Origin: Candidatus Rhodobacter oscarellae
GTDB taxonomy: Bacteria > Pseudomonadota > Alphaproteobacteria > Rhodobacterales > Rhodobacteraceae
NCBI RefSeq assembly: GCF_001078595.1
Contig: NZ_LFTY01000001.1
Coordinates: 177,830 to 241,829, forward strand
Length of the DNA: 64,000 bases
Reading direction: 5' to 3'
This document shows positions 54,032 through 63,033 of this stretch, one piece after another. The notes beneath the pieces are model-generated. The model saw nothing but the letters and a program-made list of their open reading frames with translations, made no database searches and was not told where the DNA came from. The position numbers and the translations under genes were made by a program. How positions within the stretch are numbered: the stretch's first letter is position 1; every line of letters begins with the position of its first letter.

Positions 54032-54066
54032 AATCTGGGGCCTGTTGCCCCTGTGCGCGGGGGCCG

Positions 54067-55005
54067 ATGAAGACCTTCACCAGCTGGGCAGGCCTGACCG
54101 AGGCGGACCGCGGAGCCGCCGCCGCCATCGGCAATTTCGATGGCGTGCATATCGGCCATCAGGCGGTGATCGACATCGCCCGCGCCGAGGCCGCCAAGAC
54201 CGGCGCGCCGCTGGGCATCATGACCTTCGAGCCGCATCCCCGCGAGGTCTTCGCGCCAAGCGCGCCGCCATTTCGTCTCATGAATTCAGAGGCTAAGGCG
54301 CACCGGCTGGAGAAGCTGGGCGTCGACCACCTGTATCAGATCCCCTTCAACGCCGACCTCTCTGGGCTGACCCCTGAGGGCTTCGCGCAGGAGGTCATCG
54401 TGGACGGGCTTGGGCTAAGCCACGTGGTGGTGGGCGAGGATTTCTGCTTCGGTAAGGGCCGCGCCGGCACGGCGCAGGACCTGGTGGCATTCGGCGCTAA
54501 GATGGGCTTTGACGTGACCCTTTCGCAGCTCATCGAGACCGCGGGCCAGGAGGTTAGCTCCACCAATATTCGCAGGGCCCTCGCCGAGGGGCGACCGCGG
54601 GACGCCGCGGCGATGCTGGGCCATTGGCACCGCATCGAAGGCCCGGTGGAGCATGGCGAGAAGCGCGGGCGGGAGCTGGGATACCCCACGGCGAACATGT
54701 CCATCGAGGGGCTGCACCCGCCCCAGTTCGGCGTCTACGCGGTGCTGGTGGACGTGCTGGACGGCCCGCATGCGGGCAGCTACCACGGCGCGGCCTCGCT
54801 GGGCGTGCGGCCGATGTTTGGCGAGAACCGCGCCAATCTGGAGAGCTTCCTGTTCGACTTCAAAGGCGACCTCTACGGCGCGCATCTCTCGGTCGCCCTG
54901 GTGGATTACCTGCGCCCCGAGCTGAAGTTCGACGGGCTGGACGCGCTGATCGCGCAGATGGATGCGGATTGTGACCAGGCGCGCAACCTATTGAGCGCGC
55001 TGTGA
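54067..55005 (+). CDS. ribF: Bifunctional riboflavin kinase / FAD synthetase
   Basis: The 312-aa enzyme converts riboflavin to FMN and then FAD. The N-terminal adenylyltransferase domain has GNFDGVHIGHQAVI (residues 21-34) and SSTNIRRALAEG. The C-terminal kinase domain has GRELGYPTANM and ASLGVRPMFGEN. The stop overlaps the GTG start of the ycgN gene, so the two are translationally coupled. No FMN riboswitch is visible. Confidence 0.94.
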   Translation: MKTFTSWAGLTEADRGAAAAIGNFDGVHIGHQAVIDIARAEAAKTGAPLGIMTFEPHPREVFAPSAPPFRLMNSEAKAHRLEKLGVDHLYQIPFNADLSGLTPEGFAQEVIVDGLGLSHVVVGEDFCFGKGRAGTAQDLVAFGAKMGFDVTLSQLIETAGQEVSSTNIRRALAEGRPRDAAAMLGHWHRIEGPVEHGEKRGRELGYPTANMSIEGLHPPQFGVYAVLVDVLDGPHAGSYHGAASLGVRPMFGENRANLESFLFDFKGDLYGAHLSVALVDYLRPELKFDGLDALIAQMDADCDQARNLLSAL

Positions 55006-55472
55006 AAGATCCCATCACGCGAGACGGGCTGCGGCCTGAGTTCTGGGAAAAGGTGCCGCTCAAGAACATGGCTCCCAAGGAGTGGGAGGCGCTCTGCGAC
55101 GGCTGCGGCAAGTGCTGCCTGAACAAGCTGGAGGACCCCGACACGCAGGAGGTCGCCTTCACCCGCATCGCCTGCCGCCTGCTGGACGACGAGACCTGCC
55201 GCTGCGCGCAATACGACATCCGCAAGCAGATCGTGCCGGAATGCGTGGTGCTGACGCCAAAGAACCTGGCCGAGATCGCCTATTGGATGCCCGAGACCTG
55301 CGCCTACCGGCTGCTTTACGAGGGCAAGGCGCTTTACGACTGGCACCCCCTGATCTCGGGCGACCCGGAGAGCGTGCACCGCGCCGGGGTCTCGGTGCAG
55401 GGCCGCACCGTCCCCGAATGGGAGGTCCCCGAGGAGGAGTGGGAGGACTATGTGATCGAGGGCGATCTCTGA
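55002..55472 (+). CDS. YcgN/UPF0260 family cysteine-cluster protein
   Basis: The 156-aa protein has eight cysteines, including LCDGCGKCCLNKLED near residue 33 and ETCRCAQYD, which fit a metal or iron-sulphur site. UPF0260 proteins are conserved in Proteobacteria and have no proven function. The GTG start at 55002 overlaps the ribF stop. The sequence opens with RPEFWEKVPLKNMAPKEWEA, the standard family beginning. Confidence 0.88.
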   Translation: MKDPITRDGLRPEFWEKVPLKNMAPKEWEALCDGCGKCCLNKLEDPDTQEVAFTRIACRLLDDETCRCAQYDIRKQIVPECVVLTPKNLAEIAYWMPETCAYRLLYEGKALYDWHPLISGDPESVHRAGVSVQGRTVPEWEVPEEEWEDYVIEGDL

Positions 55473-55563
55473 GCGGGCGGGTTTCTTAACCAATCCTTAC
55501 CCCCGCGCAGCGCTCAAATCCGCGAATCAGCGGTTAAGCCCTTATTTTTATGCCAAACACGTT

Positions 55564-55613
55564 GTCGGACTTTTGTCGGCAAAGCGTCGGACTTCCGTCG
55601 GGCACCAGGTCGG
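55564..55613 (+). repeat. 11-bp phased GTCGG array, locus 3 (upstream of hisD)
   Basis: Perfect GTCGG cores begin at 55564, 55575, 55586, 55597 and 55609, spaced 11, 11, 11 and 12 bp. The tails include ACTT and CAAA. The sequence around the first three units is nearly the same as at locus 4. It lies after ycgN and about 340 bp before hisD. Confidence 0.88.
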
Positions 55614-55706
55614 ACACGGGCGTGGTTAACAATGCGCGCGGTGCGGATGCGGGGTGAACCCTACGGGTTTGGTCGCGATTGGCCTGGAGCGGGCATTGGC
55701 AGGTGG

Positions 55707-55848
55707 CAATTTTCTTGCAAGAAAATTGCGAAACTCTTGCAAGAGTTTCTTCAGCGCGCCCCGAAATGTTTCTTCCATCGGAACCTCTTACCGGCGCGCG
55801 GGTCCACTTTCCTTGGAAGGAAAGTGCAAATCTCTTGCAAGAGATTTG
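55707..55848 (-). repeat. Four-palindrome intergenic element, copy C (reverse orientation)
   Basis: The four palindromes appear in the opposite order to copies A and B: arm CAATTTTCTTG (55707-55728), arm GAAACTCTTG (55730-55749), a 55-bp spacer, arm CACTTTCCTT with a GG centre (55805-55826) and arm CAAATCTCTTG (55827-55848). Read on the reverse strand, the spacer shares AAGAGGTT and flanking bases with copy A. It stands 100 bp before hisD, inside the likely promoter or leader. With the array at 55564 it fills most of the 476-bp gap. Confidence 0.92.
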
Positions 55849-55948
55849 GCCCGTCCAAAGGTCCGCTCCAAGGCCAAAAGAAACCAACCGCATGTTGCGG
55901 GCAACTCTTGGATCGTCTACGCGCATGCGCGAGCCAGGGAGAACCAAA

Positions 55949-57259
55949 TTGCCGCAGTTCCTAGAGTCCACCGATCCCGGTTTTGAGGCCCAGTTCCAGG
56001 CGCTTCTGACAATGAAGCGCGAGGACAGCCCCGATGTGGACGCCGTGGTGGCGCAGATCATCGCGGATGTGCGGGCCCGTGGCGACGCGGCGGTGATCGA
56101 GTTGACGCAACGCTTCGACCGGCTGGCGCTGACCCCGCAATCCCTGGCGTTCACGCCCGAGGAGATCGCGGCGCATTGCGCCGCCGCGCCGTCCGAGGAG
56201 CGCGCGGCGCTGGATCTGGCCGCCGAGCGCATCCGCGCCTATCACGCCCGGCAGATGCCCCAGGATGCCGACTGGGTGGACGAGAGCGGCGCCCGGCTGG
56301 GCTGGCGCTGGACGCCCGTCGAGGCGGCGGGGCTCTACGTGCCCGGCGGGCTGGCGAGCTACCCTTCCAGCGTGCTGATGAACGCCATTCCGGCGCAGGT
56401 CGCGGGTGTGGATCGGCTGGCCATCTGCGTGCCCACCCCGGACGGGGTGGTGAACCCGCTGGTGATCTATGCCGCGCATCTTGCGGGCGTCAGCGAGATC
56501 TACCGCATCGGCGGGGCGCAGGCCATCGCCGCGCTGGCGTATGGCACGCAAACCATTGCTCCTGTTGACAAAATCACCGGGCCGGGCAACGCCTTTGTCG
56601 CCGCCGCCAAGCGGCGGGTCTTTGGCAAGGTCGGCATCGACATGATCGCGGGCCCCAGCGAGATCTTGGTCATCGCCGACGGGGGCGGCGACCCGGATTG
56701 GGTCGCGATTGACCTCCTAAGCCAGGCCGAGCATGACGAAAGCGCCCAGTCGATCCTGATCACCGACGATGCCGGGTTCGGACAGCGGGTCGCGGAGGCC
56801 GTGGAGCGCCGCCTGGAAACGCTGGAGCGCCGCGAAATCGCGGGCGCAAGCTGGCGCGATTTTGGCGCGGTTATCACGGTGCGTGACCTCGACGAGGCGG
56901 CGGATCTGTCGAACCGCATTGCCCCCGAACACCTGGAGCTTTGCATCGCGCAACCCCGCGAATTTGCTGCGAAAATTCGTCATGCGGGGGCGATCTTCCT
57001 TGGCTCCTGGACCCCGGAGGCCATCGGCGATTACGTCGGCGGGCCGAACCACGTGCTGCCCACTGCGCGGTCCGCGCGCTTCTCCAGCGGGCTGAGCGTC
57101 ATGGACTTCATCAAGCGCACCACCCTGGCCGAGATGACCCCCGCCGCGCTGCGGGCGATCGGCCCGGCGGCGGAGACCCTGGCGCGTTCGGAATCGCTGG
57201 AGGCGCACGGGCTAAGCGTCACCGCCCGGCTGGAGCGGCTGAACGATGGCGACCTGTAG
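55949..57259 (+). CDS. hisD: Histidinol dehydrogenase
   Basis: The 436-aa enzyme performs the last two steps of histidine synthesis, oxidising histidinol to histidine with NAD and a zinc ion. Landmarks are GLYVPGGLASYPSSVLMNAI, GPGNAFVAAAKRRVFG, GPSEILVIADG, QAEHDESAQSILIT and GGPNHVLPT. The TTG at 55949 is the likely start: GGGAGA lies 7 bases upstream and the protein then begins PQFLESTDPGF, as its family does. An ATG 24 bp earlier is possible. The promoter region contains two kinds of repeated intergenic DNA. A second phased array follows the gene. Confidence 0.94.
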   Translation: MPQFLESTDPGFEAQFQALLTMKREDSPDVDAVVAQIIADVRARGDAAVIELTQRFDRLALTPQSLAFTPEEIAAHCAAAPSEERAALDLAAERIRAYHARQMPQDADWVDESGARLGWRWTPVEAAGLYVPGGLASYPSSVLMNAIPAQVAGVDRLAICVPTPDGVVNPLVIYAAHLAGVSEIYRIGGAQAIAALAYGTQTIAPVDKITGPGNAFVAAAKRRVFGKVGIDMIAGPSEILVIADGGGDPDWVAIDLLSQAEHDESAQSILITDDAGFGQRVAEAVERRLETLERREIAGASWRDFGAVITVRDLDEAADLSNRIAPEHLELCIAQPREFAAKIRHAGAIFLGSWTPEAIGDYVGGPNHVLPTARSARFSSGLSVMDFIKRTTLAEMTPAALRAIGPAAETLARSESLEAHGLSVTARLERLNDGDL

Positions 57260-57360
57260 GGGCGCCTCCTCTTAACAGCATCTGAACGAGGCGCGCGCAA
57301 TCCCTGCACGCGAGAGCCGCGAATCGTGGTTTAACGCCTTATTTCTCTGAGAAATTCGCT

Positions 57361-57398
57361 GTCGGACTTTTGTCGGCAAAACGTCGGACTTTTGTCGG
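57361..57398 (+). repeat. 11-bp phased GTCGG array, locus 4 (between hisD and UPF0262)
   Basis: GTCGG cores begin at 57361, 57372, 57383 and 57394, exactly 11 bp apart, with tails ACTTTT, CAAAAC, ACTTTT and ACCCCA. The stretch before it (GGTTTAACGCCTTATTT) also resembles the stretch before locus 3 (GGTTAAGCCCTTATTT), so about 90 bp appear to be a repeated unit on both sides of hisD. The rest of the 331-bp gap shows nothing else I recognise. Confidence 0.88.
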
Positions 57399-57590
57399 AC
57401 CCCAAGGCCCGAAAGCGCCGGGTTAACAGCCCGCGCGCCGCGCAACACCACGCCGTCAGCGCGACCGGAACCGGCGGGTCGGCGACACAAGCCAGCCTCC
57501 CCTGCCCGACCCGGCGCACTTGCGCCGCATTGCCGCCGACGATGGCTTGCCTTAAAGACCAAAAAAACCATTTGCCGGAAGCCCGTCCAT

Positions 57591-58061
57591 ATGACCCGCC
57601 TCTCCCAAGTCGACATCGACGACAGCGCGCTGCCGCCGCCCACGCCTGAGATCGAGCAGGAGCGGCGCGTGGCGATCTTTGACCTGCTGGAGGATAACAG
57701 CTTTAGCGTCCCGCGCGAGGGCGCGCCGGAGGGCCCCTACCACCTGGTGCTTGCGATCCGCGACCGGCGCCTGGTCTTCGACGTCAAGACCGAGACCGGC
57801 GACGCCGTCGCCGAGTTCCATCTCTCGCTTGGGCCCTTCCGGCAGACGGTGAAGGACTACTTCCAGATCTGCGAGAGCTATTTCGACGCCGTCAAGAAAC
57901 TCCCCCCCAGCCAGATCGAGGCCATTGATATGGCGCGGCGCGGCATCCACAACGAGGGCGCGCGCGTTCTGGAGGAGCGCCTGGAGGGCAAGGCCGAGGT
58001 TGATCTGGACACCTCCCGCCGCCTCTTCACGCTGATCTGCGTCTTGCACTGGGGGGGCTGA
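57591..58061 (+). CDS. UPF0262 family protein
   Basis: The 156-aa cytoplasmic protein matches UPF0262 over its full length: EQERRVAIFDLLEDNSFSV, YHLVLAIRDRRLVFDVKTET, and IDMARRGIHNEGARVLEERL. The function is unknown. It is followed after 4 bases by the phosphatase gene, an arrangement conserved in Rhodobacterales between hisD and infA. The start ATG at 57591 gives the usual length. Confidence 0.9.
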   Translation: MTRLSQVDIDDSALPPPTPEIEQERRVAIFDLLEDNSFSVPREGAPEGPYHLVLAIRDRRLVFDVKTETGDAVAEFHLSLGPFRQTVKDYFQICESYFDAVKKLPPSQIEAIDMARRGIHNEGARVLEERLEGKAEVDLDTSRRLFTLICVLHWGG

Positions 58062-58065
58062 GACG

Positions 58066-58521
58066 TTGGCCGGCGATCTGCCCAGCTCGGTTCTGTTCTG
58101 CTGCGACCATAACGCGGTGCGCTCGCCCATGGCGGAGGGGCTGATGAAGAAGCTGCACGGCCAGGACATCTATGTGCAATCCGCGGGCGTGTATAACGAT
58201 CTTGAGATCGACGGCTTCTCGATCGCGGTCTGCCAGGAGCTGGGCGTGGAGTTGTCGCGCCACAAGTCCCGGTCCTTCGACGAGATGCAGGAATGGGGCG
58301 ACGACCTGTCGGGATTTGACCTGATCGTCGCGCTGTCCCCGGCAAGCCAGCGGCGCGCGCTAGAGCTGACCCGGTTCTTTCACCTCGATGTCGAATACTG
58401 GCCGATCCTTGACCCCACGGGGCTGGGCACGCAGCGCGCGGAAAAGCTCGATTCTTACCGCCAGGCGCGCGACCAAATTTTGCAGCGCATGGAGACCCGA
58501 TTTGGCGGCGCAGGCGAGTGA
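58066..58521 (+). CDS. Low-molecular-weight protein-tyrosine-phosphatase-like protein
   Basis: The 151-aa protein has the phosphate-binding loop C-x5-R at residues 13-19 (CDHNAVRS) near the N-terminus, and a later Asp in DPTG that could be the general acid. It belongs to the LMW phosphatase/arsenate reductase fold. In place of the usual CxGNxCRSP loop, it has CCDHNAVRSP, a form seen in this conserved alphaproteobacterial gene. The start is a TTG at 58066, 4 bases after the UPF0262 stop, so the two genes are coupled. The substrate is unknown. Confidence 0.88.
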   Translation: MAGDLPSSVLFCCDHNAVRSPMAEGLMKKLHGQDIYVQSAGVYNDLEIDGFSIAVCQELGVELSRHKSRSFDEMQEWGDDLSGFDLIVALSPASQRRALELTRFFHLDVEYWPILDPTGLGTQRAEKLDSYRQARDQILQRMETRFGGAGE

Positions 58522-58752
58522 GCCGCCCGTAAGAGCGCGGATTTTATTCCTTTGTTTTAAAGCGTTACCCGATCATCCGGACCTCAGACCCCGCCGATCC
58601 TCGACCCATAGCTGATCGCGCCATCTTAACAATCCCGCAATTTTTATTCGATATTTCGCTCCTCGACGGGTTCGGCCTGGCGCGACCAGGGCTGCGGATA
58701 GCAGCCAGTCCAGACCTCAAGTTGCGAGTTACATAAGAGAGACGGTCAAACG

Positions 58753-60099
58753 ATGCGCAAACCGGATACCACTGAGAGCGGCCAAGCGGCGCGGGAAGCA
58801 GAAGCGATGATGTCGGCGCTTTCCAACTCCATGGCGATGATCTCATTTGATCCTTCGGGGACGATCCTACAAGCGAATGACAATTTCCTTGGGGCGATGG
58901 GGTATGCACAATCCGAAATCGTCGGCAAACACCATAGAATGTTCGTTGACCCCGAAGAGGTGCGCTCGTCCGCCTATACCGATTTTTGGAACAAGCTGAA
59001 CCAGGGCCTGTTCCATCAGGGCGAGTACTTGCGATTTGGCAAGGGCGGCGCCGAGGTGTGGATCGCGGCGAGCTATAACCCGATACTGGACGCAGATGGG
59101 CGCGTGGTGAAGGTGGTGAAATTCGCCACCGACATCACGCAGCGCAAGATCGCCACGGATGCGCTGACAAAGGCGCTTGAGGTGCTGGGGGGCGGAAACT
59201 TCTCCATTCGGCTCGGCCAGGAGATGCAGGGTGATTTCGCCACGACCCGCGATAGCTTCAACAAAACGATGGAAGACCTGCAGGAACTCTTCGACGCCAT
59301 TCTGGAGGGCTCGCAACAGATCGCGCAAGTCTCCGCCGCGGTGAACAATAATGCGGAGGACCTGGCCTCTAAGTCCAACTCTCAGGCCAGCGATCTTGCC
59401 GAAACATCCACCTCTATGCGCCAGATCGCCGAGCAAATCCGCGCCACGGATTCCTCGGCGCAGGTGGCGGACGAACAGGCGCGCACGGCCGCTGATAAGT
59501 CGCGCCGGGGGTCCGAGATCGTGGCCGGCACGATTGAGGCCATCAACGGGATCGTAGAGATCACCCGCGAAGTGTCCGACATCACCAAGGTGATCGAGAA
59601 CTTCGCCTTCCAAACCAACCTTTTGTCGATCAACGCCGCGGTGGAGGCCGCGCGCGCTGGCGAGGCCGGAAAGGGCTTTGCCGTGGTGGCGACGGAAGTG
59701 CGGTCCCTGGCGCAGCGCTCGGCGGAAGCCTCGCACAACATTGCGGAGCTGACGCGCCGCACGGAGATTGAGGTCACCAATGGGTCCAAGAAGGCGACCG
59801 CCGCGGGCGAAGCCTTGGTCGACATCGAGGCGGCCGTGGCCTCTGCGGCGGATCTGATCGACGATATCGCACAGGCGTCACAGCAACAGGCAAACGGCGT
59901 CCGCGAGGTCGAGGGCGCCTTGAGCCGACTGGACGAGAGCCTTTCGTCGATGAGCGGGCTGGCGCAGGACGGCGCGTTCCAATCCGCGAGCCTGTCCAAC
60001 GAGCTGGAGAAGCTGGACGGGCTGCTGTCGCGCTTTCGTGGAGACAAGAACCGGCAACACGAGGCCCAGCACGCGCCGAGGCGGGCATGGGCCAGCTAG
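58753..60099 (+). CDS. Soluble PAS-domain methyl-accepting chemotaxis protein
   Basis: The 448-aa protein has no membrane segment. An N-terminal PAS domain ([20 protein letters not shown] then [11 protein letters not shown]) is followed by a HAMP-like stretch and the chemoreceptor signalling domain with the conserved hairpin tip ([20 protein letters not shown] then [20 protein letters not shown]). It should relay a cytoplasmic redox, oxygen or ligand signal to CheA and CheW and so to the flagellar motor. AGAGAG before the ATG is a fair ribosome-binding site. It lies between the phosphatase gene and infA, which are usually closer in related genomes, so it may have been inserted here. Confidence 0.92.
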   Translation: MRKPDTTESGQAAREAEAMMSALSNSMAMISFDPSGTILQANDNFLGAMGYAQSEIVGKHHRMFVDPEEVRSSAYTDFWNKLNQGLFHQGEYLRFGKGGAEVWIAASYNPILDADGRVVKVVKFATDITQRKIATDALTKALEVLGGGNFSIRLGQEMQGDFATTRDSFNKTMEDLQELFDAILEGSQQIAQVSAAVNNNAEDLASKSNSQASDLAETSTSMRQIAEQIRATDSSAQVADEQARTAADKSRRGSEIVAGTIEAINGIVEITREVSDITKVIENFAFQTNLLSINAAVEAARAGEAGKGFAVVATEVRSLAQRSAEASHNIAELTRRTEIEVTNGSKKATAAGEALVDIEAAVASAADLIDDIAQASQQQANGVREVEGALSRLDESLSSMSGLAQDGAFQSASLSNELEKLDGLLSRFRGDKNRQHEAQHAPRRAWAS

Positions 60100-60499
60100 G
60101 CCCGCCCTCCGGCGGCCGTGCGAGTTGATTAAGACCGGGCCATCACACGAGGCTTCTGCCAGGATTCGTTTGCAGATCAGGCATATCAGCAAAGGAACGG
60201 CACCATGTGAGCACCGCGCCGCCTGGCTTTGACGGGGTCGAACAACGCGCCGCGCTCCCGGGGCGAAGTCGCGTATCGGATGTCCTGCCTGGCATAAGCC
60301 AATGAAGTGTCAACGTTTATGGGCACCACGGAAACGGCCCGTTTGGGACCCAAGACCTGCACGCGCCCCGCGCATAAGGTAAGGGGCCCATGCGCGCGCT
60401 GCGTTTGCTGACGAACCGGCATTGCCCCTTGCAAAACCGCACGCATAAGCTCATTTAGGCCCTGCCCGTTCCGAGCGGGCGCTGATCAATGGAGACCAC
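60100..60499. other. Non-coding stretch between the chemoreceptor gene and infA
   Basis: No gene is supported in these 400 bases. A CCCGTT-CCGA-GCGGG-like hairpin lies about 30 bp before infA, and TTGCAA at 60428 may be part of its promoter. The rest shows no repeats or motifs that I recognise. Confidence 0.5.
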
Positions 60500-60718
60500 A
60501 TGGCCAAGGAAGAAATGCTCGAATTCCCCGGCGTCGTGAAGGAACTCCTGCCGAATGCGACGTTCAGGGTCGAGCTTGAGAATGGCCATGAGATTATCGC
60601 ACATACGGCAGGTAAGATGCGCAAGAACCGCATCCGGGTTCTTGCTGGCGACAAGGTGCAAGTAGAAATGACGCCCTATGACCTGACCAAGGGCCGCATT
60701 AATTATCGCTTCAAGTAG
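60500..60718 (+). CDS. infA: Translation initiation factor IF-1
   Basis: The 72-aa OB-fold protein binds the ribosomal A site during initiation. The sequence ([20 protein letters not shown] then [20 protein letters not shown] and the ending KGRINYRFK) is the typical alphaproteobacterial IF-1. GGAG lies 8 bases before the ATG. It is followed by maf after 33 bp, in the order common to Rhodobacterales. Confidence 0.97.
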   Translation: MAKEEMLEFPGVVKELLPNATFRVELENGHEIIAHTAGKMRKNRIRVLAGDKVQVEMTPYDLTKGRINYRFK

Positions 60719-60751
60719 GTTGGCGGCCGCGTTTGGGGCCGCGAAGCAGCG

Positions 60752-61330
60752 ATGAGATTGATCCTCGGATCCGGCAGCCCAAGACGCGTCGAGTTGCTCG
60801 CTCAGATCGGGGTCGTGCCCGATGAAATTCGCCCGCCAGATGTCGATGAGACGCCCTTGGCCGGCGAGTTGCCGCATGTGTATTGCGCGCGCGTTACCAA
60901 GTTAAAGGCCGAGGCCACGGCCACGCCGCAAGGGGCCGTCGCGCTTTGTGCGGATACGACCGTGGCTTTGGGGCGCCGGATCATGGGCAAGCCCAGCGAC
61001 CGCGATGAGGCGGCGCGTTTCTTGATTGCGCTGTCCGGGCGGCGTCACCGCGTGATTACCTCGGTGGCGGTCCGAAACGACGCGCGCATAAGCTGCCGCA
61101 CGGTGACCACGCAGGTGAAATTCAAGCGGCTCTCGCAGGCGGAGATAGACGGCTACCTTGCCACCGACGATTGGGTCGGGAAGGCCGGGGGCTATGCGAT
61201 CCAGGGTCCGGCCAGCGCGTTTGCGCCGTGGATTCAGGGGTCATTCTCGGCCGTTGTGGGGCTGCCGCTGCATGAGACGGCGGAGCTGTTGCAATCCGCG
61301 GGCTACCCGCTTTGGCGGGCGCGGCCTTGA
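60752..61330 (+). CDS. maf: Maf-family nucleotide pyrophosphatase
   Basis: The 192-aa enzyme hydrolyses non-canonical or modified nucleoside triphosphates and is linked to septum control. It has [19 protein letters not shown] at the N-terminus, [18 protein letters not shown] with the catalytic Asp, and [15 protein letters not shown]. The stop overlaps the TTG start of the RNase E/G gene (TTGA), so the two are coupled. Length and motifs fit. Confidence 0.93.
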   Translation: MRLILGSGSPRRVELLAQIGVVPDEIRPPDVDETPLAGELPHVYCARVTKLKAEATATPQGAVALCADTTVALGRRIMGKPSDRDEAARFLIALSGRRHRVITSVAVRNDARISCRTVTTQVKFKRLSQAEIDGYLATDDWVGKAGGYAIQGPASAFAPWIQGSFSAVVGLPLHETAELLQSAGYPLWRARP

Positions 61331-62325
61331 AGGGGCGGGTCCTGGCGGTGGGGCGGTTTGGCGGGCGCAAGGCCGCGGCCCTGCTGGTGGACGGGCGCTG
61401 GAGCGATCTGATCGTGGACCCGCCGGAGGACGGCCCGCCCTTGCGGGGGGCGGTTTGCCTGGCGCGCCCGGTCCGATCGGTCCCGAAGCTCGGCGGCCAG
61501 TTCGTGCAGATGGCGGGCGGTGCGACGGGCTTTCTCAAGGGCGACGGCATCCCCGACGGCACCTCGGCGCCGGTGCAGGTCTCGGGCTTTGCCGAGCCCG
61601 GCAAAGCGATCCCGGTGACGCTGAAAATCGGGTTCCGCGGCTGTTTTGTGGTCGCAACGCCAGGGGCGCCGGGGGTCAACGTGTCACGGCAGATCGCGTC
61701 GGAGGCGCGCCGGCACGCGTTAACGCAGCTGGTGCGCTGCCAAGAGCGCGCAGATTGCGGCCTCATCCTGCGCAGCGCGGCCGAGGATGCGGAGGATTCC
61801 CAGATCCTGGCCGAAGCGCGCAGGCTAGTGGCCCAGTTCGACCAGATGACGGCGCTGGAGAGTGGCGCCATCCTTGCCGGGCCCGATGCCGCCGAGGCCG
61901 CGCAGATTGCTTGGGGCCCAATGGCGCAGAGCGACACCGCCTTTGAGGATTTTGAGGTCGCGGAGTTCATCGAAGCGATGCGGTCCCGCCGCGTGGACCT
62001 GTCGTCGGGCGGTGACATCTTCGTCGAGCCGACCCGCGCCTTCGTCGCCGTCGATGTCAACACTGGCAACCAGACGGGAGGCGCCGCGGGCCTGAAGGTC
62101 AATATCGAGGCCGCGCGCGAGCTTCCGCGGCAACTCGACAGCCGCGGGCTTGGCGGCCAGGTCGTCATCGACTTCGCGCCGATGTCCCGCTCGAACCGCG
62201 CACGCGTCGAACGCATCCTGCAGGAAGAATTCGCACGCGGCTTCGTCAAGACGCGCTGCCTCGGGTGGACCAAAATGGGCCTATTCGAACTGCAACGCAG
62301 CCGGGACCGCATGCCGATCTTCTAA
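61327..62325 (+). CDS. Ribonuclease E/G family protein, short form
   Basis: The 332-aa protein carries the catalytic core of RNase E/G: the Mg-binding Asp residues in [14 protein letters not shown] and [11 protein letters not shown], and the C-terminal [13 protein letters not shown]. The N-terminal S1 domain is not recognisable, and the zinc-link CPxCxG motif is missing, so it is shorter than RNase G. A short form next to maf and infA is usual in Rhodobacterales. The TTG at 61327, overlapping the maf stop, is the likely start (second residue onwards [14 protein letters not shown]). Activity on rRNA or mRNA ends is inferred. Confidence 0.85.
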   Translation: MKGRVLAVGRFGGRKAAALLVDGRWSDLIVDPPEDGPPLRGAVCLARPVRSVPKLGGQFVQMAGGATGFLKGDGIPDGTSAPVQVSGFAEPGKAIPVTLKIGFRGCFVVATPGAPGVNVSRQIASEARRHALTQLVRCQERADCGLILRSAAEDAEDSQILAEARRLVAQFDQMTALESGAILAGPDAAEAAQIAWGPMAQSDTAFEDFEVAEFIEAMRSRRVDLSSGGDIFVEPTRAFVAVDVNTGNQTGGAAGLKVNIEAARELPRQLDSRGLGGQVVIDFAPMSRSNRARVERILQEEFARGFVKTRCLGWTKMGLFELQRSRDRMPIF

Positions 62326-62468
62326 GCTTTCTGCGCGGTCGGTGGCCGCGGCGATCCGAACATGAATGGGCCATTCCACGGAACGCAAATTCACCCGGAA
62401 ATTCCGCTGGACAGCGCCCGACGCTGCGCCTAAAACACCACGACCCAAGCGGCAGCGCCGCGGCCCGT

Positions 62469-62543
62469 GCCCGGGTAGCTCAGGGGTAGAGCAGTGGATT
62501 GAAAATCCTCGTGTCGGTGGTTCGATTCCGCCCCCGGGCACCA
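62469..62543 (+). tRNA. tRNA-Phe (anticodon GAA)
   Basis: The 75-base sequence folds into a complete cloverleaf: acceptor arms GCCCGGG and CCCGGGC, the D-loop with AGCTCAGGGGTAGAGC, an anticodon loop TTGAAAA giving GAA for phenylalanine, the T-loop GGTTCGATTCC, and an encoded CCA end. Its place after the RNase E/G gene matches other Rhodobacterales genomes. The 3' end of this gene is a possible landing site for integrating elements. Confidence 0.97.
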
Positions 62544-62716
62544 CAAAATCAAAGACTTAGCCGAAACAGAAGATTCTTAGGCTCGCAATAGGCTCTGGAA
62601 AACAGGGTGTAGCGATGTGCACAAACGATCCGTTATGTTTAGGCGAAGTGGAATAGCCCCCTGAAAGTGGTCCACCCACTGGGATAGAAGTATCCCGATT
62701 TCAGGAGGACCAGAGA

Positions 62717-63033
62717 ATGGCTGGAAAACGAGAGAGTTCGAGGCGTTCCGCCACTGGTTCGAGGAATGCCGAAGAACGGAAGATATCGTAACGAAGCTGC
62801 GTCAGATTGAGGTGTTGCAGGGGCAAGGCATGTCGATTGCAGATGCCGTTCGTCAGGTCGGGACGACGCAGCAGACCTATTATCGATGGCGCAAATTGTA
62901 CGGTGGGATGGGCCGGGCGCAATTGAAACGTCTCAAGGAACTGGAAAAAGAAAACCAGCATCTTAGGCGGGCAGTGTCTGACTTGACCCTCGACAAGCTG
63001 ATCCTGACTGAGGCCGCACGGGGAAACTACTAA
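62717..63033 (+). pseudogene. IS3-family OrfA (helix-turn-helix), 5' end disrupted
   Basis: The intact part, from about 62770, encodes TEDIVTKLRQIEVLQGQGMS, then the helix-turn-helix ADAVRQVGTTQQTYYRWRKL and a leucine-zipper-like helix ending LTEAARGNY. Related OrfA proteins start MxGKR-x-PEDIV; here the ATG at 62717 encodes MAGKRES but is out of frame with the rest, and about 40 extra bases separate the two parts. A small insertion or frameshift is therefore likely. Confidence 0.7.

Noticed and set aside
55564-55613. Phased GTCGG arrays as a CRISPR array
   Set aside because: The repeat is only 11 bp with no unique 30-bp spacers and no cas genes in the window.
62326-62468. A yacG-type zinc-binding gene between the RNase gene and tRNA-Phe
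   Set aside because: This gene is often found here in relatives, but no frame has the expected cysteines or length.
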